64,000 bases of DNA from NCBI GenBank assembly GCA_964394085.1, contig CAYMWF010000022.1, positions 11,084-75,083 of the forward strand. Reading direction: 5' to 3'. The notes under the pieces are model-generated. The model saw only the letters and a list, made by a program, of their open reading frames with translations, was not told the DNA's origin and searched no databases. Positions within the stretch are counted from its first letter, which is position 1; every line of letters begins with the position of its first letter. This DNA comes from CAYMWF01 sp964394085 [NCBI: uncultured Gemmatimonadota bacterium] (GTDB lineage: Bacteria > GCA-2686955 > CAYMWF01). Below, piece after piece: positions 43,687 through 51,887 of the stretch. The position numbers and the translations under genes were made by a program.

Positions 43687-46098
43687 TCAGTCACTAAAGA
43701 AATTGCTCTCAGCTTCACCTGTCTCCGGAACGGGTTCGGGAACGGATACAAGATCTTCATTCTTAGCGTTCGACATGTGAGTGAAAACCTGCATGGTTCC
43801 GAAAATGGCACAGATCAGCAGCACCGCTGAAGTAGCCATAATCTTTTTAAAGAACTTGTTTGTCCTGGATTTAGCGTCGTCCACATCGTGATGATAATAA
43901 TGGTAATAGGAGTAATAAGCGTATTTGCCGAAGTACTTGTCCAGTGTAATATTGTTGATGACTACACCGAGTATCCTCGCATTTACTTTTGTCAGGAGTT
44001 TAACGGCCTGGCCGCCGGTATCTTGTTGTGTTTGAGCATGGGATACAACAAGAAGGGTACCATCGATAATAGAACTGAGAATGGCGGCGTCGGTAACCGC
44101 GACTATCGGCGGAGTATCGAATACGATGTAATCATAGGAAGCTTTCAAACGCTCGAGGAGGGCTTTCATTTTCTCTGAGCCGAGAAGCTCCGATGGATTA
44201 GGCGGCAGAGTCCCCGATGTAAGCACCGACAGGTTGGGAATCACATCACCGGTAATGACCTCATCCAGGTCGAGATCTTCCATAAGCAGGTTGGTAATTC
44301 CTTTTTCCGTGTTAAGACCGAAAAGTTTGTTGATTATCGGCTTTCTGAGATCCGTATCTACAAGTAGAACCTTCGCCCCCATTTGAGCCATTGTTATGGA
44401 GAGGTTGCCTGCCGTCGTCGATTTGCCCTCTTTCGGGCTCGGGCTCGTAACGGCAAGAGTTTTTATCGGCATGTCAGGTCTTGTAAATTGGATATTAGTC
44501 CTGAGAGTCCGGTATGATTCGGATATCGGGGATTTCGGATTGAAATGAGTTATCAGCCTGCGTTTGATTTCTGCCGGAGAATTTTTACCAATCTTGGTTC
44601 CCGATGTTCCCTGCTCTTCGGCGACGGCTTCAAGCGCTCGATCCTGGATGCGATTTTCAAAGGGTTTCTTTTTATCCACCTGGATGATCGGAACCGAGCC
44701 GAGCACTGCCAGGCGCAGACTTCTCTCTGCATCCTCGATCGTTTTGATTGTCGTATCTGAATACTCGAGAATAAACGTGACTCCGATGCCGAGGGAGAGT
44801 CCTAGAAGTATTCCCATTATCAGGTTTAGTTTTTTCTTCGGGCTGATAGGGTAGATGGGGGGTTTAGCCTTGTCGATGACTTTGACGTTTCCTATCTCAC
44901 CGGCTTCCGCGATTTTGATCTCCTCATACTTCTCCATCATCATGAGGTAGGTACTCTCATTAACCCGGTATTCCCGCTCCAACCTGGCCAGCTCAAGCTC
45001 CTTCGTCGGGATCGATTCCATTTTCGTACTGTTTTTTTCAAGGATTGCACTGAGTGCCTCTTCACGTGCGTTAAGTGTTTCCCATTCAACTTCAAGGGCG
45101 AGGATTTTACCGACGAGTTCTTGAGAGAAGAGAAGCGGATCAACCGGAGAAAGCCCCTCGGCGATAATCTTCTGGGTTCGCTCGGCTAGTTTTGACTTAG
45201 CCCCCGTGATTTTTCGCTCGAGCATCTGTACCTGTTCGCCATCCTGCGGCGCACCTCTGACGAGAAGAATGGTCAACTCGGTCTGCAGACTGGTTAATTC
45301 ACGTTTTATCTCCTGAACCACCGGGCTCGAGTCATCGATCAACTCATCGACCAGTCGATCCTGACGTTCCTGGAGCTGGTTTCTGAGGTATTTAAGCCGG
45401 TGTTCCGTGGCTAATCTTTCTGTTTTGGCTTCATTAAAAAGTTCCTCGAAATCTCCCCACTGTTGTACGAACTCTTCAAGTTCGGCTGAGAGAGAGATGA
45501 TATTGTGGTCTTCCTTGAATTTTTTTAGATTGACCTCTACCGCCTGAAGACGCGGCCTGATGCTCTCCAGCTGCCTTTCGAGGAAGGATCTAACCTCCGA
45601 GAACTCATCCCGGTGAAAACTGATATTTGTATTTCGGTACACCGCAGCGTACGTATTGACGATGATCGCCGCAAGTTCAGGATCGGAAGTTCTGAAGACT
45701 ATTTTCACAAAGTCGGTGTTTTTTGTGGGCACAACTGTCAGTTCCTGCCGGAGCAGGACTACGGCCAGATCTTTTTCAGTGCCGAATCTCTCGGCCACCT
45801 TCGGAAGGTGTTTTATTCGCTCGTAGACTTTTTCTGAGATTGTGCGACTCTTCAGGAGCTCGCATTCATTATTGACCGGATTCTGCTGAGGATAGAAACT
45901 GCTCGGATCGAACAAGGACATCTCCATCTTGTTCGTTTCAATCATCAAGGTCCCGGTTGCTTCGTATACAGGAGCAGCCCGGAAGGTGAAAAACATCGTT
46001 ACAAGCACCACTATCGATACCAGCGCGAAAATCAGCCACTTCCCGGTCCATATGATGCGGAAATAATCGGATATCTGGACTGGTTTATCTTTGTGCAT
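43687..46098 (-). CDS. Wzc-type polysaccharide chain-length regulator and tyrosine autokinase with an extra C-terminal helix, 803 aa
   Basis: An inner-membrane co-polymerase fused to a BY-kinase. A Wzz domain lies between TM1 (WLIFALVSIVVLVTMFF) and TM2 (LNLIMGILLGLSLGIGVTFIL). The periplasmic coiled coil is long (residues about 150-400). The kinase has Walker A SPKEGKSTTAGN (K559), Walker A' VLLVDTDLRKP and Walker B IVFDTPP. The tyrosine tail is YFGKYAYYSYYHYYHHD (about 721-740). Unusually, a further hydrophobic helix (ATSAVLLICAIFGTMQVF) and an acidic tail follow the tyrosine cluster. The start was set at ATG 46098 with AAAGGG upstream; an in-frame ATG at 46137 adds 13 residues. It leads the minus-strand operon and should partner the SLBB protein at 14734. 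Confidence 0.9.
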   Translation of the reverse strand: MHKDKPVQISDYFRIIWTGKWLIFALVSIVVLVTMFFTFRAAPVYEATGTLMIETNKMEMSLFDPSSFYPQQNPVNNECELLKSRTISEKVYERIKHLPKVAERFGTEKDLAVVLLRQELTVVPTKNTDFVKIVFRTSDPELAAIIVNTYAAVYRNTNISFHRDEFSEVRSFLERQLESIRPRLQAVEVNLKKFKEDHNIISLSAELEEFVQQWGDFEELFNEAKTERLATEHRLKYLRNQLQERQDRLVDELIDDSSPVVQEIKRELTSLQTELTILLVRGAPQDGEQVQMLERKITGAKSKLAERTQKIIAEGLSPVDPLLFSQELVGKILALEVEWETLNAREEALSAILEKNSTKMESIPTKELELARLEREYRVNESTYLMMMEKYEEIKIAEAGEIGNVKVIDKAKPPIYPISPKKKLNLIMGILLGLSLGIGVTFILEYSDTTIKTIEDAERSLRLAVLGSVPIIQVDKKKPFENRIQDRALEAVAEEQGTSGTKIGKNSPAEIKRRLITHFNPKSPISESYRTLRTNIQFTRPDMPIKTLAVTSPSPKEGKSTTAGNLSITMAQMGAKVLLVDTDLRKPIINKLFGLNTEKGITNLLMEDLDLDEVITGDVIPNLSVLTSGTLPPNPSELLGSEKMKALLERLKASYDYIVFDTPPIVAVTDAAILSSIIDGTLLVVSHAQTQQDTGGQAVKLLTKVNARILGVVINNITLDKYFGKYAYYSYYHYYHHDVDDAKSRTNKFFKKIMATSAVLLICAIFGTMQVFTHMSNAKNEDLVSVPEPVPETGEAESNFFSD

Positions 46099-46436
46099 AT
46101 GCAAAAGCCCTTTCGATGCAATAGATTCCAAACACATTGAACATAAACAGTTTTTCGGTTTTCCGGCAAAGCCCTTTAGTTCAAACAGTCGGTGAAACCG
46201 GTTACGGATATCAATTTCCAGCCCTGTTTTCCAATATTGATAGGTGAATAGATCGAATACTGAAATTGCTTCAGAAGAAGAATGGAAATCCGATATTTCT
46301 ACCGGGCCATCATTTTGTGGTGGTCAACGGGTCTGCAGACGCTTGACAGCTTGTTTCCCTTCACCTAACATCAAGAATCGGGTTTATGTTAAATGCCGGT
46401 TCTCCGGATTTAGGGAAACAAGTCAAGGAGTTGAGA
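46099..46436. other. Divergent intergenic region of 338 bases
   Basis: Separates the minus-strand Wzc operon from the plus-strand UDP-glucuronate decarboxylase gene. It holds the promoter at 46343-46371. I saw no convincing minus-strand hexamer pair, although one must exist here for the Wzc operon. No ORF with a credible start and family match is present. Confidence 0.5.
46343..46371 (+). promoter_or_regulatory. Sigma70 promoter for the UXS-type gene
   Basis: TTGACA (46343-46348, exact consensus), a 17-base spacer and TAACAT (46366-46371, 4 of 6). It lies 66 bases before the TTG start at 46437, so initiation near 46378 gives a leader of about 59 bases. Confidence 0.55.
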
Positions 46437-47372
46437 TTGGCCAGAGTACTAGTAACGGGTGGCGCGGGATTCATCGGTTCACATCTTTGTGAGCATCTGC
46501 TTATCGAAGGTTTCCAGGTGATCGCTATGGATAATCTGATCACTGGAAATATCAGGAATGTCGAGCATCTCGCGGGTAATGAACATTTTACTTTCGTTAA
46601 ACATGATGTAACTGAATATATCTATGTCGCGGGCGATATCGATTTTATCTTCCATTTCGCATCTCCCGCCAGTCCGATCGATTATCTTGAACTCCCGATT
46701 CAAACTCTGAAGGTGGGCGCCCTGGGAACGCATAAAGCACTCGGATTGGCGAAAGAGAAAGGTGCGCGATTCCTTTTGGCCTCGACTTCTGAAGTCTATG
46801 GCGACCCGTTGATTCATCCTCAGCAGGAAGACTACTGGGGCAATGTCAACCCCATTGGTCCCAGGGGAGTATACGATGAAGCCAAACGATTCGCCGAAGC
46901 TTTGGTGATGGCATATCACCGGTATCATAACGTCGATACCAGAATCGCCAGAATCTTTAATACCTACGGCCCCCGTATGAGGGCGAAAGACGGCAGGGTC
47001 GTTCCTAATTTTATCAATCAATGTCTGCAGGGAGAACCGTTGACCGTATATGGTGACGGAAACCAGACAAGGAGCTTCTGTTTTATTTCCGATCTTATCA
47101 GGGGTCTTTATACCCTATTGATGTCTGACTATTCCGGGCCGGTGAATCTTGGGAATCCTGTTGAAATGACCATAGCGCAATTTGCGGATAAGGTCATCGA
47201 GCTCACGAATTCCACATCTACTGTCACATACAACCCTTTGCCAAAGGATGATCCGAAAGTGAGACAACCTGATATCGGCCTGGCAAAGAAGGTTCTTGGA
47301 TGGGAACCGGAGGTTCCGCTTGAGAAAGGGCTGATGAAAACGATCGAGTATTTCAATGCCCTGCAACAGTAG
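46437..47372 (+). CDS. UDP-glucuronate decarboxylase (UDP-xylose synthase)-like SDR, 311 aa
   Basis: Converts UDP-glucuronate to UDP-xylose if the family assignment holds. Diagnostic stretch: [23 protein letters not shown], which is specific to UXS/UGD-type decarboxylases. Also seen are [33 protein letters not shown], the Tyr/Lys pair [23 protein letters not shown] and [18 protein letters not shown]. The frame is open upstream from 46386, but TTG 46437 sits six bases after AAGGAG and gives the normal bacterial UXS length. Its UDP-GlcA supply would need a UDP-glucose dehydrogenase from elsewhere, unless the AlgD-type enzyme has that activity. Confidence 0.88.
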   Translation: MARVLVTGGAGFIGSHLCEHLLIEGFQVIAMDNLITGNIRNVEHLAGNEHFTFVKHDVTEYIYVAGDIDFIFHFASPASPIDYLELPIQTLKVGALGTHKALGLAKEKGARFLLASTSEVYGDPLIHPQQEDYWGNVNPIGPRGVYDEAKRFAEALVMAYHRYHNVDTRIARIFNTYGPRMRAKDGRVVPNFINQCLQGEPLTVYGDGNQTRSFCFISDLIRGLYTLLMSDYSGPVNLGNPVEMTIAQFADKVIELTNSTSTVTYNPLPKDDPKVRQPDIGLAKKVLGWEPEVPLEKGLMKTIEYFNALQQ

Positions 47373-47495
47373 ATTATCCCATGGAGGAGCAATTTGTTTT
47401 ATCCCGGTTTCTTGTCCGCCCGGAGGGAGTCAAATACCGGTATTATTGTTATTCTCGTCCCCTGGGGCTAGTGGTGCAATACCGGAACAGAATTG

Positions 47496-49007
47496 ATGGA
47501 ATCGACTAAAATAAGGGATACTGCGGCGCCGCTTCTCAGGGTGATGCTTCCGGAAGTAGCTATTTCTCACCATCCGGTCGGACGAATACGTTTTCTTAAG
47601 CGGCACTGGCGCGCGGCCTACTTCTTTCTTACCTTGTTTCTGGATCAATCGAGTCTTGTAATCGCTTATCTTTCAGCATACATGATGAGATTCGGAACAG
47701 TCCCTTATTTTTCTACTTTACCCTCCTTTTATAGAATTCTCCTTCCGTGTACAAGCTTAATGATGTTTGTCACAATTATCGCTGTAGGTGGGTACAGAAA
47801 AGTTGAGAATATTTCTTTTCAGAAACAGGTGGAAATAGTTTCTCGTGCAGTACTTATTCACGCTGCGGGACTACTGGCGTTTCTTTTCCTTTCCCAGGGG
47901 TACGAATACTCGCGCTTGTTCCTCGGTGTTTTCTTCATGTTCCTCACCACCTATTTATTCATCGTACGGATTTGGATGGATAAGCTGAATCAGTTTATGA
48001 GTGAACTGGGTTACGGGGTTCAGCGTGCATGCATTTTGGGGGTCGGCCATTCCGCCCGCAAGCTGTTTCAACGGTTCTATTCCGCACCCAGTCTGGGGTA
48101 TAATCTTTGCGGATTCGTCAGAATGGCTCAAAGGGACGAAGAAATCAGCGAAACCGGACACTCTCTTATCCTTGGATCAGAAGATCATCTCGAAGAGATC
48201 ATCGACAGGTGGGGGATCGAGCAGATATTTACCCTGGAGTGGTCTCTTGAAACAAGTCGATACGATTCAATAGTCGCTCTGTGCGAGAGAAAAGGAGTAG
48301 GATTCAAATATATATCTCCGGCAACAGAATCACTTTTCAACGCATGCAGGCTGGACGATCTTACAGGGATTCCTCTAGTTGTCAGAACTCGCACACCCCT
48401 TCGAAGACTCAACAGTTTTATTATTTCGGTTTTCGACAGGATAACGGCCGTTGTGCTTCTGCTCCTGTTATCTCCTCTTTTTGCGGCTATCGCTCTCGGC
48501 ATAAAATTCGATTCACGCGGACCAGTATTTTTTCGCCAGAAAAGATTGACCGAGGGGATGAAGGAATTCATGCTGTTTAAATTTCGCACCATGGTCTCAG
48601 GTGCGGATGACAGAAAATCGGAACTCGCCTCACTTAATGAGTCCACCGGTCCGATTTTCAAAATCCGGAACGATCCAAGGATTACGGGTGTCGGCAGGAT
48701 CCTGAGAAAATACTCCCTTGATGAACTCCCGCAACTTTTTAATGTGGTTCTCGGTGAGATGAGTCTTGTAGGTCCAAGACCTCCTCTCCAGATCGAGGTG
48801 GAGAAGTATAAAACCTGGCAGCTTCAGCGTTTAAAAACAAGGCAGGGGATGACAGGGTTATGGCAAGTCAGCGGTAGAAGCGAACTTACGTTCGAAGAAA
48901 TGGTGCTTCTTGACTTATATTACATTGAGAACAGGCATTTCCTCTTCAATCTTGAAATTTTGATTTCAACTCTCCCTCCCGTTCTGGGCGGCCGGGGGGC
49001 ATATTAA
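47496..49007 (+). CDS. Undecaprenyl-phosphate sugar phosphotransferase initiating glycan synthesis (WbaP/WcaJ type), 503 aa
   Basis: A polyisoprenyl-phosphate hexose-1-phosphate transferase that starts the repeat unit on undecaprenyl phosphate. Four N-terminal helices (for example YFFLTLFLDQSSLVIAYLSAYMM) are followed by a CoA-binding-like middle domain. A fifth hydrophobic segment (ITAVVLLLLLSPLFAAIALGI) opens the catalytic domain, with FRQKRLTEGMKEFMLFKFRTM, KIRNDPRITGVGRILRKYSLDELPQ (shown in part), NVVLGEMSLVGPRPP and TGLWQVSGRSELTFEEMV. This matches WbaP/CpsE/WcaJ in layout and length. ATG 47496 was chosen over the adjacent TTG. The gene is probably cotranscribed with the UXS gene 123 bases upstream. 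Confidence 0.92.
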   Translation: MESTKIRDTAAPLLRVMLPEVAISHHPVGRIRFLKRHWRAAYFFLTLFLDQSSLVIAYLSAYMMRFGTVPYFSTLPSFYRILLPCTSLMMFVTIIAVGGYRKVENISFQKQVEIVSRAVLIHAAGLLAFLFLSQGYEYSRLFLGVFFMFLTTYLFIVRIWMDKLNQFMSELGYGVQRACILGVGHSARKLFQRFYSAPSLGYNLCGFVRMAQRDEEISETGHSLILGSEDHLEEIIDRWGIEQIFTLEWSLETSRYDSIVALCERKGVGFKYISPATESLFNACRLDDLTGIPLVVRTRTPLRRLNSFIISVFDRITAVVLLLLLSPLFAAIALGIKFDSRGPVFFRQKRLTEGMKEFMLFKFRTMVSGADDRKSELASLNESTGPIFKIRNDPRITGVGRILRKYSLDELPQLFNVVLGEMSLVGPRPPLQIEVEKYKTWQLQRLKTRQGMTGLWQVSGRSELTFEEMVLLDLYYIENRHFLFNLEILISTLPPVLGGRGAY

Positions 49008-49042
49008 TCCACTCCCGGAACCGGGCGCTTGAAATCCGTTGT

Positions 49043-50101
49043 TTAAATAAAATTTACATGAGCAGGTTTCCTGCTCAACTTCCATAGAAACTTGTTGATG
49101 TTGTGATGACGGCAATAGGTTATACAATCGGCAACATTGAGATTTTTTTCGATATCGCTCTGCAGCCGCTTTCTTTTCTCGCTAAGCCATATATCAGCGA
49201 AAGAAGCTTCATGTAAATTGCCGTAGCAGGCTTCTTCTTCACCGAAAAACATGGAACATGGAACAACTCTCCCGTCCGCGATAATCTGGGTGAGAAAGGG
49301 AAGCCCCAGGCAACGGGGATATGTTCTCAACCATTTATCACTGAAATTGCGCCGTCTGACAATCGGAGTGAAGGATGATGATTCAAGTGATTCCACTTTA
49401 TCGAACTGGTCCAGACAATGTTTATAAAGCTCATCGGGAACTGAATAAGCATTATGCGGATGGGCAGAGAATTTTTTAACGATGAAGTAATCAACGCCGA
49501 GTTCCTTGGCGAGCCTAGCCATCCCGAACACATCTTCTACATTTTCATTGATCAGAATTTGCTGCAAACCCAATGTGACCTGTATGTTCCTGTCCCTTTT
49601 TATTCGAACGGCTGACTCTATGTTACGCAAGGCTTTGTGAAAATCCTGCTCTCGTGCTCGATGAATGCGTGAGTAGAGCGAGGGCGAAGAAGCCTGCATA
49701 GTGAAACGAAGCCACTGCAAAGATTCGATGGTTTCACGAATCATCGCTTCATCATAAAGAATACCATTCGTATTCAAGGCGGCATCAACGCCTGCCTTCT
49801 TAGATACGTTCAGCATTTCTACTATACCGGTATTAAGGGTGGGTTCCCCTTCACCGGCCAATAAAAAGCTTTTTACACCGAATTTCTTGAAATCGTTTAC
49901 GAGACCGAGAAGGATTTCCTTCTCCAGTTGCGCCGGTTTGTGCTTTTTAAAATCAACGTAGCACAGAATACACCTGTGATTGCACGCACTCGATGGGCTG
50001 ATTTCAACGTGAACAGGGAAAAATTCTTCGTCGCTCAACCATTTTCGTAAAACCGGAATATGGTGGATTAGCTTTGTATCGTCGACTTGAAGCTCGCTCA
50101 T
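49043..50101 (-). CDS. Radical SAM protein with SPASM-type C-terminus, 352 aa
   Basis: A radical SAM enzyme. The [4Fe-4S] site is CNHRCILC (C-x3-C-x2-C). The strand motifs GEGEPTLNTGIVEML and ALNTNGILYDEAMI follow. A C-terminal SPASM-like set of cysteines binds auxiliary cluster(s): YPRCLGLPFL, GRVVPCSMFFGEEEACYGNL and ADCITYCRHHNI. SPASM proteins modify peptides, sugars or cofactors. The gene starts nine bases after the stop of the GT-C membrane protein, so the two are one operon. It might act on a sugar or lipid in the same pathway; this is inference. It converges with the WbaP-type gene across only 35 bases. Confidence 0.85.
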   Translation of the reverse strand: MSELQVDDTKLIHHIPVLRKWLSDEEFFPVHVEISPSSACNHRCILCYVDFKKHKPAQLEKEILLGLVNDFKKFGVKSFLLAGEGEPTLNTGIVEMLNVSKKAGVDAALNTNGILYDEAMIRETIESLQWLRFTMQASSPSLYSRIHRAREQDFHKALRNIESAVRIKRDRNIQVTLGLQQILINENVEDVFGMARLAKELGVDYFIVKKFSAHPHNAYSVPDELYKHCLDQFDKVESLESSSFTPIVRRRNFSDKWLRTYPRCLGLPFLTQIIADGRVVPCSMFFGEEEACYGNLHEASFADIWLSEKRKRLQSDIEKNLNVADCITYCRHHNINKFLWKLSRKPAHVNFI

Positions 50102-50110
50102 GGACTTATC

Positions 50111-51640
50111 TCACTTCCCTAACTCGGGGAAAGGCGCTTCGGGATTGATCCTATACAGTATCACTGATTTATCTCTATTTGAAAAAATCGGTTCATGAGA
50201 GGAAAGGCTGTCTGCCCTTGCATCAATCTCTCCTGCTATAAAGTGGGTGGCTTCTTCGAGTTCCGTAGTCCAGTCTATGGAAGAAACGCGTCCGGTTCTT
50301 TCATAATACCTGTGTAAAAAGAAATACCAGCTTCCGTTCGGTTCGAAAAGTACGGCCCGGCTTCCAGCTGCATCATCAGCGAGCCTGTCGAACAATTCCG
50401 GGAAAGCGAGATCAGACCTGAAACCAGTGATTTCTTTCGGATTGAAATTTGCGGCTGCTGAAATGATTAAACCTGCGGAAAGAATAAGAGAAACTATACC
50501 GTGACTCCACCTTCCGCCGCCCACTTTGCCAAGCATGTAAAAAGCGTTGTCGAAAATCGAAAGGTAAAAGATCGGGACCAGCCAGCAGAAATGGCGCGGA
50601 AGAGGATAGCATGTTTGCAGTAACAGATTCGTCGCAACAAGTCCCATCAGGGAGAGAAAACCGAAGTCATAAAGGCTGCGCCTGGTCACGGATTTACTCA
50701 CAAATGAACGTATCAATCCGATTAGGAAAGAACCGGTGAAGATAGCCGTAACTATATTCGTAGTAGTGTCCAAATTTCGAGAATAATAGCGGCCTAGAAA
50801 CATCGTGTCCGAAAACAGAGCCAGAGCATCGTGAATTTCAAGCGACTTCGCCCAGGGTTCGATAGAAACCGAATACATTCTCAGGATCGTGAAGAACCAC
50901 AGGGTTGGAGCATGTTTAGTCTCCAGTAATTCCGATAAAAAAAGCAGCGCTCCGGAGTAATACAACGACATGATGAGGAGCGCAGGACCCGCAAGATATA
51001 CCAGACTCGATACCCTCGCCGGCCGCACAGACGGTTGTTTCGACCCGCTCGAATCCAAGGTTTGAATGAGATATGCCAGAATAATCGCCAGAGCCGGATA
51101 TATGAATGAAGCGATGGATAGAGAGGCGCACCCTATCAGAATACCTATAATTACGGATGAAAAACGGGTTCTTGAATGAGTTGCTGAAGAAGATCTCAGG
51201 AGGAGGGCCAGGGAAAGGTAGATAAAGCACAGGCCATAACTGTATCCTCTCGCCATTATCGAGAGGTCCAGTAGATAAGGGTGAAATGCGGCGGCTATAA
51301 AAAACGGGATTCCCAGGTACGCTTCCATTCTCCGCGCAAGCAAAAAAAGCCCGGTGAGAAATCCAATACTTGCCAGCATGGATGGGAAACGAAGGATGAA
51401 AAGGGAATCTCCCAGTTGGTTGAACAATTTGACAACCAGGGTATTGAAAAAGTGATGGTTGGGACCGAGGGATGGATCGAGTATTCTCGAAAGGGGAAGG
51501 TCGATATAAGAATCGACGGTCCAGGCTTCATCATGAGTTACGGGAGCGATCATCGCTTTCACGCTGTGAAGCACTATCGCTGTCGAAAAAATGAAAACAA
51601 GAATGTACCGTACGCCGCTGGGTTTTAAAGAAAAGGTCAT
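50111..51640 (-). CDS. GT39-like integral-membrane glycosyltransferase (GT-C), 509 aa
   Basis: A polytopic membrane protein with the GT-C first-loop acidic motif APVTHDEAWTVDSYI after the first helix (YILVFIFSTAIVLHSV). HHFFNTLVVKLFNQLGDSLFILRFPSML is typical of ArnT/PMT-like proteins. About ten further helices follow, then a soluble C-terminal region rich in acidic residues. It should use a polyprenyl-phosphate sugar on the periplasmic side. ATG 51640 was taken as start; the frame is open to GTG 51649. It is cotranscribed with the radical SAM gene. Acceptor unknown. Confidence 0.75.
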   Translation of the reverse strand: MTFSLKPSGVRYILVFIFSTAIVLHSVKAMIAPVTHDEAWTVDSYIDLPLSRILDPSLGPNHHFFNTLVVKLFNQLGDSLFILRFPSMLASIGFLTGLFLLARRMEAYLGIPFFIAAAFHPYLLDLSIMARGYSYGLCFIYLSLALLLRSSSATHSRTRFSSVIIGILIGCASLSIASFIYPALAIILAYLIQTLDSSGSKQPSVRPARVSSLVYLAGPALLIMSLYYSGALLFLSELLETKHAPTLWFFTILRMYSVSIEPWAKSLEIHDALALFSDTMFLGRYYSRNLDTTTNIVTAIFTGSFLIGLIRSFVSKSVTRRSLYDFGFLSLMGLVATNLLLQTCYPLPRHFCWLVPIFYLSIFDNAFYMLGKVGGGRWSHGIVSLILSAGLIISAAANFNPKEITGFRSDLAFPELFDRLADDAAGSRAVLFEPNGSWYFFLHRYYERTGRVSSIDWTTELEEATHFIAGEIDARADSLSSHEPIFSNRDKSVILYRINPEAPFPELGK

Positions 51641-51773
51641 TTGCACCACTTTGTGACTTGTTTTCTAACTTATCTTCAGTGAGGGCCGATACCCGCACGG
51701 GGAATTCAGCGTCTATAATCAACGCGAAGAGTATATCAGGATTATGTTTCGTTGGCAAACTGTCGGATCGTAA

Positions 51774-51790
51774 GGGAATGCCCCCATTCC
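51774..51790. promoter_or_regulatory. Short palindrome in the divergent GT-C spacer
   Basis: GGAATG-CCCC-CATTCC is a perfect 6-base inverted repeat in the 238-base spacer between two divergent genes. It could be an operator or a weak hairpin. Only the symmetry supports it. Confidence 0.2.
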
Positions 51791-51887
51791 GGGACGGTGA
51801 ATCTTCTGGACTGTAAAAGAGAGTTGTTTTAACTTCTTTTAACTCAGCAAGGGCGTATGTCTTAAGAATCAAGCTCCAGCACTCGTC

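Noticed and set aside
49012-49026. CCCGG-AA-CCGGG repeat between convergent genes
   Set aside because: The two-base loop is sterically poor and there is no T-run on either side.
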